Assembly: GCF_000737325.1 (NCBI RefSeq)
Contig: NZ_CP011125.1
Coordinates: 3,534,001 to 3,598,000, forward strand
DNA: 64,000 bases
Direction: 5' to 3'
Source of the DNA: Sandaracinus amylolyticus
Lineage (GTDB): Bacteria; Myxococcota_A; Polyangia; Polyangiales; Sandaracinaceae
Both the position numbers and the translations under genes were made by a program. Shown piece by piece: positions 1 through 10,189 of the stretch; the first letter of the stretch is position 1, and every line of letters begins with the position of its first letter. The notes below the pieces were generated by a model. It had not been told where the DNA came from. It saw only the letters and a list, made by a program, of their open reading frames with translations, and did not search any database.

Positions 1-15
1 GCTACGCTCGCCGGC

Positions 16-285
16 GTGTCCGTGTCGTCTCTCGCTTGGCTCGCGCTCGCGGTGCAGATCGGCGCGGCCGCGCTCAGCGCGCGCGAGAGCGCGCTCGCGT
101 TCCTCGTCGTGCCGGCGTCGTGGGCGCTCGCCGTGGTCGCGTGCGTGAGCGTCGCGCGCGCGAAGGGCTATCCGCGGTGGCTCGGGATCTTCTGCGCGGT
201 GCTCGGGCTCGGCATCGGACCGCTGATGGTGATCGCGCTGCCCACGCTCCCGGAGCCGGAGGTGCGCGGCGACAGTGATTGCTGA
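16..285 (+). CDS. Small three-helix membrane protein, unknown function
   Basis: The 89-residue product is mostly hydrophobic, with three likely membrane helices (about residues 4-20, 27-47 and 55-76) and a short acidic tail. I recognise no family. The GTG start at 16 follows a TACGCT hexamer at 3-8, the same -10-to-start arrangement seen at several genes here, which supports this start; the frame is open to the window edge, so a longer form cannot be excluded. Its end lies 35 bp before the PEGA protein gene. Codon use matches the neighbours. Confidence 0.6.
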   Translation: MSVSSLAWLALAVQIGAAALSARESALAFLVVPASWALAVVACVSVARAKGYPRWLGIFCAVLGLGIGPLMVIALPTLPEPEVRGDSDC

Positions 286-320
286 GGCAAGATGACACGT
301 GCTACACGCCCGCACCTTCC

Positions 321-1955
321 GTGACGCGCGCTCTCGGCCTGGTGGTGGTGATCGCGATCGCGCTCTGGCCTACGAAGGGCTCCGGCCAGGCGCGCGCGAG
401 CCTCGTGGTGCCGGTGACGATCGGCGCGGATCCACCGAGCGCCGCGGCGGCGGTGATCGCGCGGGAGATCGGCGCGCTCCCGCTCGACGAGGCGTGGGCG
501 AGATACGAAGCGCGCGCGTCGACGCCGCCGCCCGCGCCGACGACCGAGGAGCTCGATCGATGGCTGTCCCGGTCGCGCGATGCCGTGCGCATGCTCGCCC
601 TCGCGGAGCACGCCGCCGCGCGTGAGGCGCTCGCCGAGGGGATGGCGATCGCGGAGCAGCACGTGGTCGAGCTCGGCCGTGATCCCGAGCGCGTGCGGCA
701 GGTGCTCGACACGTGCCTCGACGACGTGCGTGCGAGGCTCGAGACGCACGACGACAGCGCGGAATCGCGTGCGCGCGCGTGCCGCGCGCTGATCCCGCGG
801 GGAGCGCCGAGCCCGTATCGACATCCGCCCGAGGTCGTCGAGCTGCTCGCGCGTCTCGACGCCGAGCTCGAGCGCGCACCGCGCGGCGCGCTGCGCGTCG
901 AGAGCGAGCCCGCCGGGTGCATCGTGCGCGTGCACGGCATCGAGGTCGGACGGACGCCGTGGGCGAGCGAGCGCCTCGCGCCGGGCGAGCTCCGCGTGCA
1001 GGTCGAGTGCGGCGACGAGCGAGGCCGCGTCCACCGTGTGATCGCGGGGGAGGGCGCGTCGCCGCTCCACGTCGATGCGCGGTTCGAGCGCGCGGTGCGG
1101 AGCGACGGCGTGCTCGCGCTCGCGTACCGAGATCGCGCCGACGCCGACGCGCACCGGTTCGACGATGCGATCCGGCTCGCGACGTCCTTCGACGCCCGCG
1201 AGGTCTGGCTCGTCGAGGCGCGCGGCTCGACGTTGCACGTCGATCGCGTCGACGTCGTCGCGCAGCGCGTGATCGCGTCGGCGCGTGCCACGACAGAGCG
1301 CGTCGCTGCGGCGATCGCCGACGTGCGCGCGGGCCGATCTCGCGACCACCGGGGCGCGACGGCGTCCGAGATGACGCCGTGGGATCCGCATCCGACGCCG
1401 CCTCCACCGGCGGATCGCACGATCGAGCACGTGATCGGATCGGTGCTCGGCGGAGCCGGCGTCGCGGCGTTCGTGGCCGCGTGGGCGACGTACGGATCGC
1501 GCGTCGATCTCGGCCCCGAGCTCGACGCGACCCAGCCGACCGACCGCGACTTCATCCCGATGCGCGACACGTGGCTCAACCGCCGCTACGCGGTGTGGAG
1601 CTTCGCAGCGAGCGGCGCGGCGCTCGGCATCGCGGCGCTGCCGTGGCTGATGATCGAAGCCGACGGAGCGCCCTGGTGGTCGTGGATCGTCGCGGGCGTC
1701 GGGCTCGCGACCAGCGCGATCGGCATCGTCGAGATCGCGACCGCGGGCACGTGCGCCGACGACGCCGATCACGATCAGCGCTGCGTCGACGCGGCGGCCG
1801 CCGTCGATCGCGGAGCGATCGTGATCGCGACGAGCGCGCCGCTGATCGCGGTGCCGATCGTGTACGCGGTGCGCGACGCCACCGGCGGAGCGACGCAGGT
1901 CGTCGTCGAGGCGAGCCGCGATCGCGTCGTCGTCGGAGCGCGAGGCGCGTTCTAG
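321..1955 (+). CDS. Secreted/membrane PEGA-domain protein
   Basis: The 544-residue product begins with a signal peptide or anchor (VTRALGLVVVIAIALWP) followed by a helical region. A PEGA-like module lies at about residues 195-260, with the characteristic core ALRVESEPAGCIVRVHGIEV and GRTPW. The C-terminal third has about four hydrophobic helices. PEGA domains are short surface beta modules, often attached to myxobacterial kinases and lipoproteins; their ligands are mostly unknown. GTG at 321 is preferred because the signal peptide begins there; the frame is open back to 279, but that extension is not signal-like. The next gene, 16 bp downstream, encodes an RCC1 lipoprotein, so the two may be co-transcribed. 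No enzyme motif is visible. Confidence 0.75.
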   Translation: MTRALGLVVVIAIALWPTKGSGQARASLVVPVTIGADPPSAAAAVIAREIGALPLDEAWARYEARASTPPPAPTTEELDRWLSRSRDAVRMLALAEHAAAREALAEGMAIAEQHVVELGRDPERVRQVLDTCLDDVRARLETHDDSAESRARACRALIPRGAPSPYRHPPEVVELLARLDAELERAPRGALRVESEPAGCIVRVHGIEVGRTPWASERLAPGELRVQVECGDERGRVHRVIAGEGASPLHVDARFERAVRSDGVLALAYRDRADADAHRFDDAIRLATSFDAREVWLVEARGSTLHVDRVDVVAQRVIASARATTERVAAAIADVRAGRSRDHRGATASEMTPWDPHPTPPPPADRTIEHVIGSVLGGAGVAAFVAAWATYGSRVDLGPELDATQPTDRDFIPMRDTWLNRRYAVWSFAASGAALGIAALPWLMIEADGAPWWSWIVAGVGLATSAIGIVEIATAGTCADDADHDQRCVDAAAAVDRGAIVIATSAPLIAVPIVYAVRDATGGATQVVVEASRDRVVVGARGAF

Positions 1956-1971
1956 CTCGGGGGGAGCATCG

Positions 1972-3426
1972 ATGTCCAAGAGGGTCGCCATCTCGTCGCT
2001 CCTGGTCGCGCTGCACGTCGCGAGTTGCACGTCGCCCGGATGCCCGGAGGGCTACACGCGCCGTCGCGATCGCTGCTTCGCGGACGACGAGGCGTGCGAC
2101 GGGGTCGACCTCGACGGCGATCAGCTCGACGACGTCGACGACCCCCACGCCGATGCGTGGTGCAACGATCCGAGCCGCGCGATGCCGTTCGCGCTCGCGC
2201 GCTGCGGGGCGTCGGGATGCGAGGTCGACGAGTGCGACGCGCAGGCGCTCGATTGCTCGAGCGAGCCCGGGTGCGAGACCGATCCGCGCGTGACCGCGGA
2301 GCACTGCGGCGAGTGCGGGCACGCGTGCGGATGGGCGTGCCGCGCCTCGACGTGCGACGACGCGGTCGAGCTCGCCGGAGGCTTCGACTTCATGTGCGCG
2401 CTGCGTGCCTCGGGCTCGGTGGTCTGCTGGGGCAGCAACAACTTCGGCAACCTCGGCGACGGCACCGTGGTGCCGCGAGCGACGCCGGTGACGGTCATCG
2501 GTGTGGGCGACGTCGTCGAGATCTCGGCGGGGCAGAACCACGCGTGCGCGCGCCTCTCCTCCGGCGCGGTGTGGTGCTGGGGCGAGAACGCGCACGAGCA
2601 GCTCGGTGGTGGCGCGACGCTCTCGTACAGCACCGTGCCGGTCGAGGTCCTCGCGAGCGAGCTCGAGGTCGTCGAGATCGCGGCCGGCGGCTTTCATACC
2701 TGTGCGCGCCGCGCCGGCGGTCGCGTCGTGTGCTGGGGCGACAACGTGCACGGGCAGATCGGCGACGGCCGCGTGGGGCTCGACGCGTCGACGCCGTACG
2801 ACGTCGGGATCGAAGACGCCGTGGAGATCGCGGCGGGTGGGTTCCACACGTGCGCGCGACGCGCGTCCGGGAGCGTCGTGTGTTGGGGCAACAACATGTC
2901 GGGGCAGCTCGGCGACGGGACGGCCGAGAACCTCGTCCCGCGGGTCCCGTCGACGGACGTGAAAGGGCTCGTCGCGACCGCGATCCGCGCCGGCGCGGCC
3001 CACACCTGCGCGATCCGGGTGACCGGCGGCGTGGTCTGCTGGGGAAGCGGTTTCTGGGGCCAGCTCGGGATCGGGATCGCGACCGAGCAGCTCGAGCCCG
3101 TCGTCGACGTCGAGCTCGACGGCGTGGACGAGCTCGTGACCGGCAACGACCACACGTGCGCGCTGGTCGATGCGAGCTTGCGCTGCTGGGGTCACAACGA
3201 GACCGGCGAGCTCGGGATGACGACGCTCGCTCGCGTCGGTGTCCCGCCCGCCGTGCCGGCGATGGAGCACGTCGCCTCGATCGCTGCGTCGAGCCGCAAC
3301 ACGTGCGCGATCCTCGAGACCGGAGCGGTCGTCTGCTGGGGCGGGAACGAGCACGGCCAGGTCGGCGACGGAACGTCCGGGGAGCCTCGACGCGCGCCGG
3401 GCGCGCCGGTCGCGGCGCCCGAGTGA
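1972..3426 (+). CDS. Lipoprotein with seven RCC1-type propeller blades
   Basis: The 484-residue protein starts with a lipoprotein signal ending in HVASC. A Cys-rich region follows, of the CE-TD...HCGECGHAC kind common in myxobacterial surface proteins. From about residue 140 there are seven RCC1/BLIP-II-like repeats, each with H-T-C-A, G-x-V-x-CWG and G-Q-L-GDG elements, enough for one seven-bladed beta-propeller. Each blade carries two cysteines in place of the usual RCC1 Ser/Leu positions, suggesting a disulfide per blade after export. A GGGGGAG ribosome site precedes ATG at 1972. It probably acts as a surface binding or scaffolding protein; the ligand is unknown. A paralogue lies at 13699. 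Confidence 0.85.
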   Translation: MSKRVAISSLLVALHVASCTSPGCPEGYTRRRDRCFADDEACDGVDLDGDQLDDVDDPHADAWCNDPSRAMPFALARCGASGCEVDECDAQALDCSSEPGCETDPRVTAEHCGECGHACGWACRASTCDDAVELAGGFDFMCALRASGSVVCWGSNNFGNLGDGTVVPRATPVTVIGVGDVVEISAGQNHACARLSSGAVWCWGENAHEQLGGGATLSYSTVPVEVLASELEVVEIAAGGFHTCARRAGGRVVCWGDNVHGQIGDGRVGLDASTPYDVGIEDAVEIAAGGFHTCARRASGSVVCWGNNMSGQLGDGTAENLVPRVPSTDVKGLVATAIRAGAAHTCAIRVTGGVVCWGSGFWGQLGIGIATEQLEPVVDVELDGVDELVTGNDHTCALVDASLRCWGHNETGELGMTTLARVGVPPAVPAMEHVASIAASSRNTCAILETGAVVCWGGNEHGQVGDGTSGEPRRAPGAPVAAPE

Positions 3427-3457
3427 CGACGCGCGCGCCGCTGGTACATTCGCGCCG

Positions 3458-4993
3458 GTGAGCGCGCCCGCCCGGCTCGGATCCTACGAGCTCTCACGAC
3501 GGCTCGGGGCCGGCGGGATGGCCGAGACGTTCGTGGGCGTCCGTCGCGGGCCGGGAGGGTTCGAGCAGCGCGTCTGCATCAAGCGCATCCTCCCGGAGCA
3601 CGAGAACGACGCGCTCTTCGTCGCGCAGTTCCTCCAGGAAGCGCGCGTGTCCGCGCAGCTGCGGCACACGCACATCGTGCAGGTGCTCGACTTCGGCGTC
3701 GACGACGGCTCGCACTTCCTGGTGCTCGAGCTCGTCGAGGGCATGGACCTCGAGCGACTGATCGAGACGCTGCAGCAGCGAGGCGAGCGACTGTCTCCCG
3801 CGCTCGTCGCGTTCATCGGGCAGAACGTCGCGCTCGCGCTCGATCACGCGCACACGCATGCGTCGGGCGCCGTCCACCATCGCGACGTGTCGCCGTCGAA
3901 CGTGCTCGTCAGTCGTGCGGGCGAGCTGAAGCTGTCGGACTTCGGCATCGCGAAGGCGGTCGGTCCGGTCGCGGATGGATTGAAGACGCGCACCGGCGTC
4001 ATCAAGGGCAAGGTGCCCTATCTGCCCGCCGAATATCAGCTCACCGGGCGATTCGACGCGCGCAGTGATCTCTTCGCGCTCGGTGTGCTGCTCTTCGAGT
4101 GCCTCGCGGGAGAGCGTCCTTTCGCCGGCGTGACGGATCTCGACACGTGTCATCGCATCATCACGGGACGTCATCCGTCGCTCGCGACGCTCCGTCCCGA
4201 TGCGCCGGCAGCGCTCGTCGCCGCGATCGAGCGCCTCCTGCGACCCGAGCCCGACGCGCGGTTCGCGAGCGCCGCTGCGCTCATCGATGCGCTCGCGGAG
4301 GTCGCGCCGCCACCGACCGCGCGCCGCCAGCTCGCCGATCTCGTGCGCATCGCGGAGGTCGAGGCGCTCGCGACGCCGCTCGAGCCGCTCGCCGGCGCGA
4401 CGACCGCGATCGATGCGCCGGGACCACATGTCGCGCTCCCGCCCGTCGCGACCACGCGCTCGACGATGCGCCGCGTCGCGCTCGGGATCGCGGCGATGAT
4501 CACGATCGTCGCAGCATCGATCGCGATCGCCGTCGCGCTCCCGAGGACGCCCAGCGTCATGCCCGCTCGCAGCGCAGTCTCGACGCCGCCGCGTGTCGAC
4601 GCGCCGATCACGCCGGCGGTGCACCAGCCCGAGCCCGCCGCGGCGCCCCCGGAGCCCGTGGCCCCACCCACCGAGACGCCCGAGCCCGCCCCGCGCCCAC
4701 GTCGCGCATCGCGCCATCGCGAGCCCGATCGCGCGCCTCCCGCCGCGACCGCGCCCGAGCTTCCCGCCGCGGTGGCCGAGCCCGACGGCATGCTCCGCGT
4801 CAGCGTCGCGCCGTGGGGCGTCGTGTGGATCGATGGACGCTACATGGGCCGAGCGCCCGTGGACGTCGCGGTCGCGCCGGGCTCGCATCGCATCGAGGCC
4901 GGGTTCGAGCGCCCGCTCGTCTCGCAGACGATCCGCGTCGGCGCCGGCGAGACCGAGCGCGCGTTCGTCGAGCTCACGCCGCCGCCTGGCTGA
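3458..4993 (+). CDS. Membrane-anchored Ser/Thr protein kinase with C-terminal PEGA domain
   Basis: The 511-residue protein has an N-terminal Hanks-type kinase domain: glycine loop LGAGGMAETFVG near residue 13, VCIKRIL with the ATP lysine, catalytic HRDVSPSNVL, SDFGIAK and a PEYQ-like activation end (PAEYQL). A single membrane helix (about 335-355) and a Pro/Ala-rich linker follow. The last 65 residues form a PEGA module (VSVAPWGVVWIDGRYMG). Topology predicts an internal kinase and external PEGA sensor. The VSPSN variant replaces the commoner LKPEN but keeps Asp and Asn. GTG at 3458 lies 7 nt after TACATT, consistent with a leaderless start. Substrates are unknown; the adjacent PEGA and RCC1 genes may belong to the same surface pathway. 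Confidence 0.9.
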   Translation: MSAPARLGSYELSRRLGAGGMAETFVGVRRGPGGFEQRVCIKRILPEHENDALFVAQFLQEARVSAQLRHTHIVQVLDFGVDDGSHFLVLELVEGMDLERLIETLQQRGERLSPALVAFIGQNVALALDHAHTHASGAVHHRDVSPSNVLVSRAGELKLSDFGIAKAVGPVADGLKTRTGVIKGKVPYLPAEYQLTGRFDARSDLFALGVLLFECLAGERPFAGVTDLDTCHRIITGRHPSLATLRPDAPAALVAAIERLLRPEPDARFASAAALIDALAEVAPPPTARRQLADLVRIAEVEALATPLEPLAGATTAIDAPGPHVALPPVATTRSTMRRVALGIAAMITIVAASIAIAVALPRTPSVMPARSAVSTPPRVDAPITPAVHQPEPAAAPPEPVAPPTETPEPAPRPRRASRHREPDRAPPAATAPELPAAVAEPDGMLRVSVAPWGVVWIDGRYMGRAPVDVAVAPGSHRIEAGFERPLVSQTIRVGAGETERAFVELTPPPG

Positions 4994-5057
4994 GAGGCGA
5001 GATTCGTCAGCGTTCTGCTTGCGCTCCGGCCCGGCGGACGGCCTACTACGGCCCGCC

Positions 5058-5153
5058 ATGAACTTCACGCTCGTGTACGTGCTCCTCTCGCTCGGCGTCC
5101 CTGCTCTGACCTTCGTCGCCTGCGTGCTCGGGCAGAAGATGGGCAGCCACTGA
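5058..5153 (+). CDS. 31-residue single-helix membrane peptide
   Basis: ATG at 5058 opens a 31-codon frame with a strongly hydrophobic core (VYVLLSLGVPALTFVACVLG) and a short polar end, so it could be a small membrane protein. A TACTAC hexamer at 5044-5049 ends 8 nt before ATG, the leaderless-like arrangement seen at confident genes here. It follows the PEGA kinase gene by 64 bp. Small size limits confidence and no family is recognised. Confidence 0.4.
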   Translation: MNFTLVYVLLSLGVPALTFVACVLGQKMGSH

Positions 5154-5185
5154 TCCCGGGCCGAGGGGCGCCGCCGACGACGCCA

Positions 5186-5307
5186 CGCGAGGCGCTCGGG
5201 TGGCTTGCTTCGCGGGGCGCTCCTCCCTGGCTCGTTCGTCACCACGAGCTCGTCGTCGAAGCAGCGGAGTCGCTGCTCGACGCGCTCGCGGGCCCGAGCG
5301 CCTCGCG
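5186..5307. repeat. Perfect 15-bp inverted repeat enclosing a structured intergenic spacer
   Basis: CGCGAGGCGCTCGGG at 5186-5200 is repeated as its exact reverse complement at 5293-5307, with 92 bp between the arms. The spacer contains a smaller hairpin (GCAGCG-GAGT-CGCTGC). No convincing reading frame covers the region between the small peptide gene and the convergent gene ending at 5326. It could be a structured RNA or a strong convergent terminator; no U-tract is seen. GC-rich DNA makes chance repeats more likely. Confidence 0.35.
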
Positions 5308-5325
5308 CGCTCGGTCGTGTGAGGC

Positions 5326-5817
5326 TCAGGCCGTCTTCGCGTTCTTCGTGCGCTTCGCGGCGTGACGGCGGGCCGCCTCCGCGAGCTCGGGGTCGAGCTT
5401 CGCGAGCGCCTCGAGCGCGTCGTCGACCTCGCGCGCCTTTGCTGCTTCCCGCGACTCGGCCTCGATCTCCGTCGCGATCTGCTCCTGCCGCTCGGGCGCG
5501 AGGAGCCGGAACGCGACGAGCATCTCGCGCTCGTGATCCGACACGTGGAAGTACTCGCGCATCGGCGCGCGCTTCGGGCGAACGCTCACCGGCTTCTTCG
5601 CGCCGCGCTTGCTCGAGGCGGGATACGCGGACTGCCACGCGTCCGTGCTCTCGATCTCCGCTTCGCTCACCGCGGGCACGAAGCGCGCGTTGTGCCACTC
5701 CGCGTATCGCTTCGAGAGCGAGCGACCTCCGGCGATCCGCCCACCGCCCTTGCCACCGCTGCGCTGCCACGTCGCGATCGTCTCGGGCGTGATCGTCCCT
5801 TGCTGGAGCTCCGGCAT
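5326..5817 (-). CDS. Hypothetical charged helical protein
   Basis: The 163-residue product has a basic Gly-rich N-terminal third (SGGKGGGRIAGG), a central segment including REYFHVSDHEREMLVAFRLL, and a highly charged Glu/Ala/Arg-rich C-terminal half likely to form a long helix or coiled coil, ending in Lys/Arg clusters. There is no signal peptide or membrane helix, so it is probably cytoplasmic, perhaps nucleic-acid or protein binding. I do not recognise a family. It is transcribed divergently from the AraC-type gene at 5921, leaving 103 bp for both promoters. Confidence 0.6.
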   Translation of the reverse strand: MPELQQGTITPETIATWQRSGGKGGGRIAGGRSLSKRYAEWHNARFVPAVSEAEIESTDAWQSAYPASSKRGAKKPVSVRPKRAPMREYFHVSDHEREMLVAFRLLAPERQEQIATEIEAESREAAKAREVDDALEALAKLDPELAEAARRHAAKRTKNAKTA

Positions 5818-5920
5818 CCGCGCGCTTCTACCGCCGCGCGCACGACGACGTCAACGCACGATCACCCCGGGTCCGTGGGCCCGGATCACGTTCTGGTACA
5901 GTACGCGTCGGACTCGACCG

Positions 5921-6394
5921 ATGCAGGACCCGGAGCTGCTGCGGAGGCTGCTCCGCGCGAAGGATCGGATGGACGCCGCCTCGCACGAGGACTGGCCGGT
6001 CTCGCGCCTCGCGCGCGTGAGCGGCGTCTCCGAGGCCCACTTCGCGCGGTCGTTCAAGGAGGCGTTCGGCGTCCCGCCGCATCGCTACCTGCTCACGCTT
6101 CGCATCGAGCGCGCGAAGGCGCTCCTCCGCGACACCGACCTGCCGATCACCGAGATCGCGTTCCGGACGGGCTGGAAGAGCCTCGGCACCTTCGGCCGCA
6201 CGTTCCGCGACGTCGCCGACGAGAGCCCCGGTGATTTCCGCGCCCGCGCGAAGGCCACACCGCACGATCTCGAGAGCGTGCCCGCGTGCTTCCTCCACGC
6301 CGCGCACCGCCCGGATCTCACGATCGCAGTTTCGGAGAAGCGACGGAACGAGGCCGGCGGTACGAAAGACCTCGACAACACGGAGGTCACATGA
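5921..6394 (+). CDS. Short AraC-family transcriptional regulator
   Basis: The 157-residue protein is essentially an AraC/XylS DNA-binding domain at about residues 5-105, with two helix-turn-helix units: SRLARVSGVSEAHFARSFKE and LPITEIAFRTGWKSLGTFGR, including the PHRYLL linker. There is no sensory domain, unlike usual 250-300 residue members; the 50-residue tail is unassigned. ATG at 5921 is chosen because homology begins there; the frame is open upstream. TACAGT at 5897-5902 may be its -10. Its stop overlaps the start of the VOC gene (ATGA), so the two are translationally coupled and it likely regulates its own operon. Confidence 0.85.
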   Translation: MQDPELLRRLLRAKDRMDAASHEDWPVSRLARVSGVSEAHFARSFKEAFGVPPHRYLLTLRIERAKALLRDTDLPITEIAFRTGWKSLGTFGRTFRDVADESPGDFRARAKATPHDLESVPACFLHAAHRPDLTIAVSEKRRNEAGGTKDLDNTEVT

Positions 6395-6795
6395 GCCAGG
6401 GCGTTCAGGTCATCGGTCTCTACGTGCACGATCAGGACGAGGCGCTCGCCTTCTACACTGAGAAGGTCGGATTCCGAGTCCACACCGACGCGCGCAACGG
6501 CAACTATCGCTGGCTGACGGTGCAGCACCCCGATCAGCCGTCGTTCCAGCTGGGTCTCTTCGTTCCCGGTCCGCCCACGGTCGACGAAGCGACTGCGCAG
6601 ACGCTGCGCGAGGCCGTCGCGAAGGGCGCGATGCCTCCGCTCGTGATGGTCGTCGACGACGTGCGCGCGGTGTTCGATCGCATGAAGGCGCGCGGCGTCG
6701 AGTTCACGCAGGAGCCGGTCGCGCGCTTCGGGAGCGTCGACGCGAGCTTCCGCGATCCCTCGGGCAACGGCTGGAAGCTGGTCCAGGCGCGCTGA
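6391..6795 (+). CDS. VOC-superfamily (glyoxalase/bleomycin-resistance fold) protein
   Basis: The 134-residue protein has the paired beta-alpha-beta-beta-beta modules of the VOC fold: VIGLYVHDQDEALAFYTEKV at the start and FRDPSGNGWKLVQ at the end, the latter containing the usual DPxGN motif. VOC proteins are metal-dependent lyases, dioxygenases or drug-binding proteins; the substrate cannot be told from sequence. ATG at 6391 overlaps the upstream AraC gene stop by 4 nt and follows GGAGG. The operon AraC-VOC-DoxX suggests a stress or small-molecule response. Confidence 0.88.
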   Translation: MSQGVQVIGLYVHDQDEALAFYTEKVGFRVHTDARNGNYRWLTVQHPDQPSFQLGLFVPGPPTVDEATAQTLREAVAKGAMPPLVMVVDDVRAVFDRMKARGVEFTQEPVARFGSVDASFRDPSGNGWKLVQAR

Positions 6796-6808
6796 AGGAG
6801 CGATGCAC

Positions 6809-7219
6809 ATGGAAGCCACGCTGCCGAAGCCGAGCCTCGTCGTCGCGCCGACCGCGCGTCGCGCCGAGACCATCGCGTACTGGGTCGTCACCGCGCTCTT
6901 CTGCTTGCAGATGGGCTTCACCGCGTACGCGCAGCTGCGCCTGCCGCAGGTCGCGGACGCGTTCGCGCACCTCGGGTTCCCCGACTACTTCCGAGTGCAG
7001 CTCTCGTGGGCGAAGCTGCTCGGCGTGGGGCTGCTCCTCGCGCCCGTCCCGGCGCGGCTGAAGGAGTGGGCGTACGCCGGGTTCGCCATCACGCTCGTGT
7101 CGGCGATCGTCGCGCACGTCTCGGTCGGCGATGGCCCCGACGCGTGGGGCTGGGCCGTCGGGACCGGCGTGCTCTGGGCGCTCTCGTACTTCTTCTGGCG
7201 GCGCCTGCCGAAGGCCTGA
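6809..7219 (+). CDS. DoxX-like membrane protein
   Basis: The 136-residue protein has four predicted membrane helices, starting with TIAYWVVTALFCLQMGFTAY, and the DoxX-like middle motif PDYFRVQLSWAKLLGVGLLL. Family members are four-helix inner-membrane proteins linked in some species to quinone or thiol stress, but function is largely unknown. ATG at 6809 is preferred over ATG at 6803 because AAGGAG at 6795-6800 is then 8 nt away. It is the third gene of the AraC-VOC-DoxX operon. Confidence 0.8.
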   Translation: MEATLPKPSLVVAPTARRAETIAYWVVTALFCLQMGFTAYAQLRLPQVADAFAHLGFPDYFRVQLSWAKLLGVGLLLAPVPARLKEWAYAGFAITLVSAIVAHVSVGDGPDAWGWAVGTGVLWALSYFFWRRLPKA

Positions 7220-7310
7220 CCGCGCTCCGACGTTCGACCGACCTGCGGGCCCGTCCCTCGGACCTTCACCCGCGGTCGGACCACCTTCCGCGAGCCATCA
7301 TCGAGCACCC

Positions 7311-9695
<2,385 letters not shown>

Positions 9696-9742
9696 GCGAA
9701 CCACCACGACGCATCGAGCGCCCGCAGGCGATCATCGCCGCG

Positions 9743-10189
9743 ATGGGTTCTTCACGCGCGCTCGTCATCGCGTTCGTCGTCACGGGCGCGCTGCTCTGCA
9801 CCGAGCGTGCGAGCGCGTGCTCGTGCGCTCGCGGCACCGTCGAGGGCGCGCTCGAAGCGGCTGCGCTCGTCGCCGAGATCCAGGTGATCGAGGTCGGACC
9901 GCCGCGCGATCCCGACGCGGACCCGACCTCACAGCCCATCCGCGCGCGCGTGGTGCGCGTGTTCTCGACCGAGACCGCGATCGCCGACGGCGACGAGATC
10001 GTGTTCGACCACCACACGTGCAACAGCATGCCGCACGGTCCTTCGTCGGTCGGCGATCGGTACGTCGCGTTCCTCGCTCGGCGCCGCGCGCGGCTCACAC
10101 AACACTTCTGCTCGTTCTCGCTGTCCGCGAGCGAGCCACTCCCGCACCTGCTCCTCCAGGCTCGCCGCCGATGGCTCGCACGTCGCTGA
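9743..10189 (+). CDS. Secreted TIMP/netrin-like (NTR) domain protein
   Basis: The 148-residue protein has a signal peptide (residues about 1-25) cleaved before CSCARG. An N-terminal CxC after cleavage, followed by a beta segment ALVAEIQVIEVG, a VVRVFSTET strand and the conserved-looking HHTCN and HFCSFSLS cysteines, is the pattern of TIMP/NTR-like bacterial proteins. In animals the free N-terminal Cys chelates metalloprotease zinc; whether bacterial members inhibit proteases is unknown. Its 3' end overlaps the next gene by 19 bp, implying co-translation of two exported proteins. The family call rests on the Cys pattern only. Confidence 0.65.
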   Translation: MGSSRALVIAFVVTGALLCTERASACSCARGTVEGALEAAALVAEIQVIEVGPPRDPDADPTSQPIRARVVRVFSTETAIADGDEIVFDHHTCNSMPHGPSSVGDRYVAFLARRRARLTQHFCSFSLSASEPLPHLLLQARRRWLARR

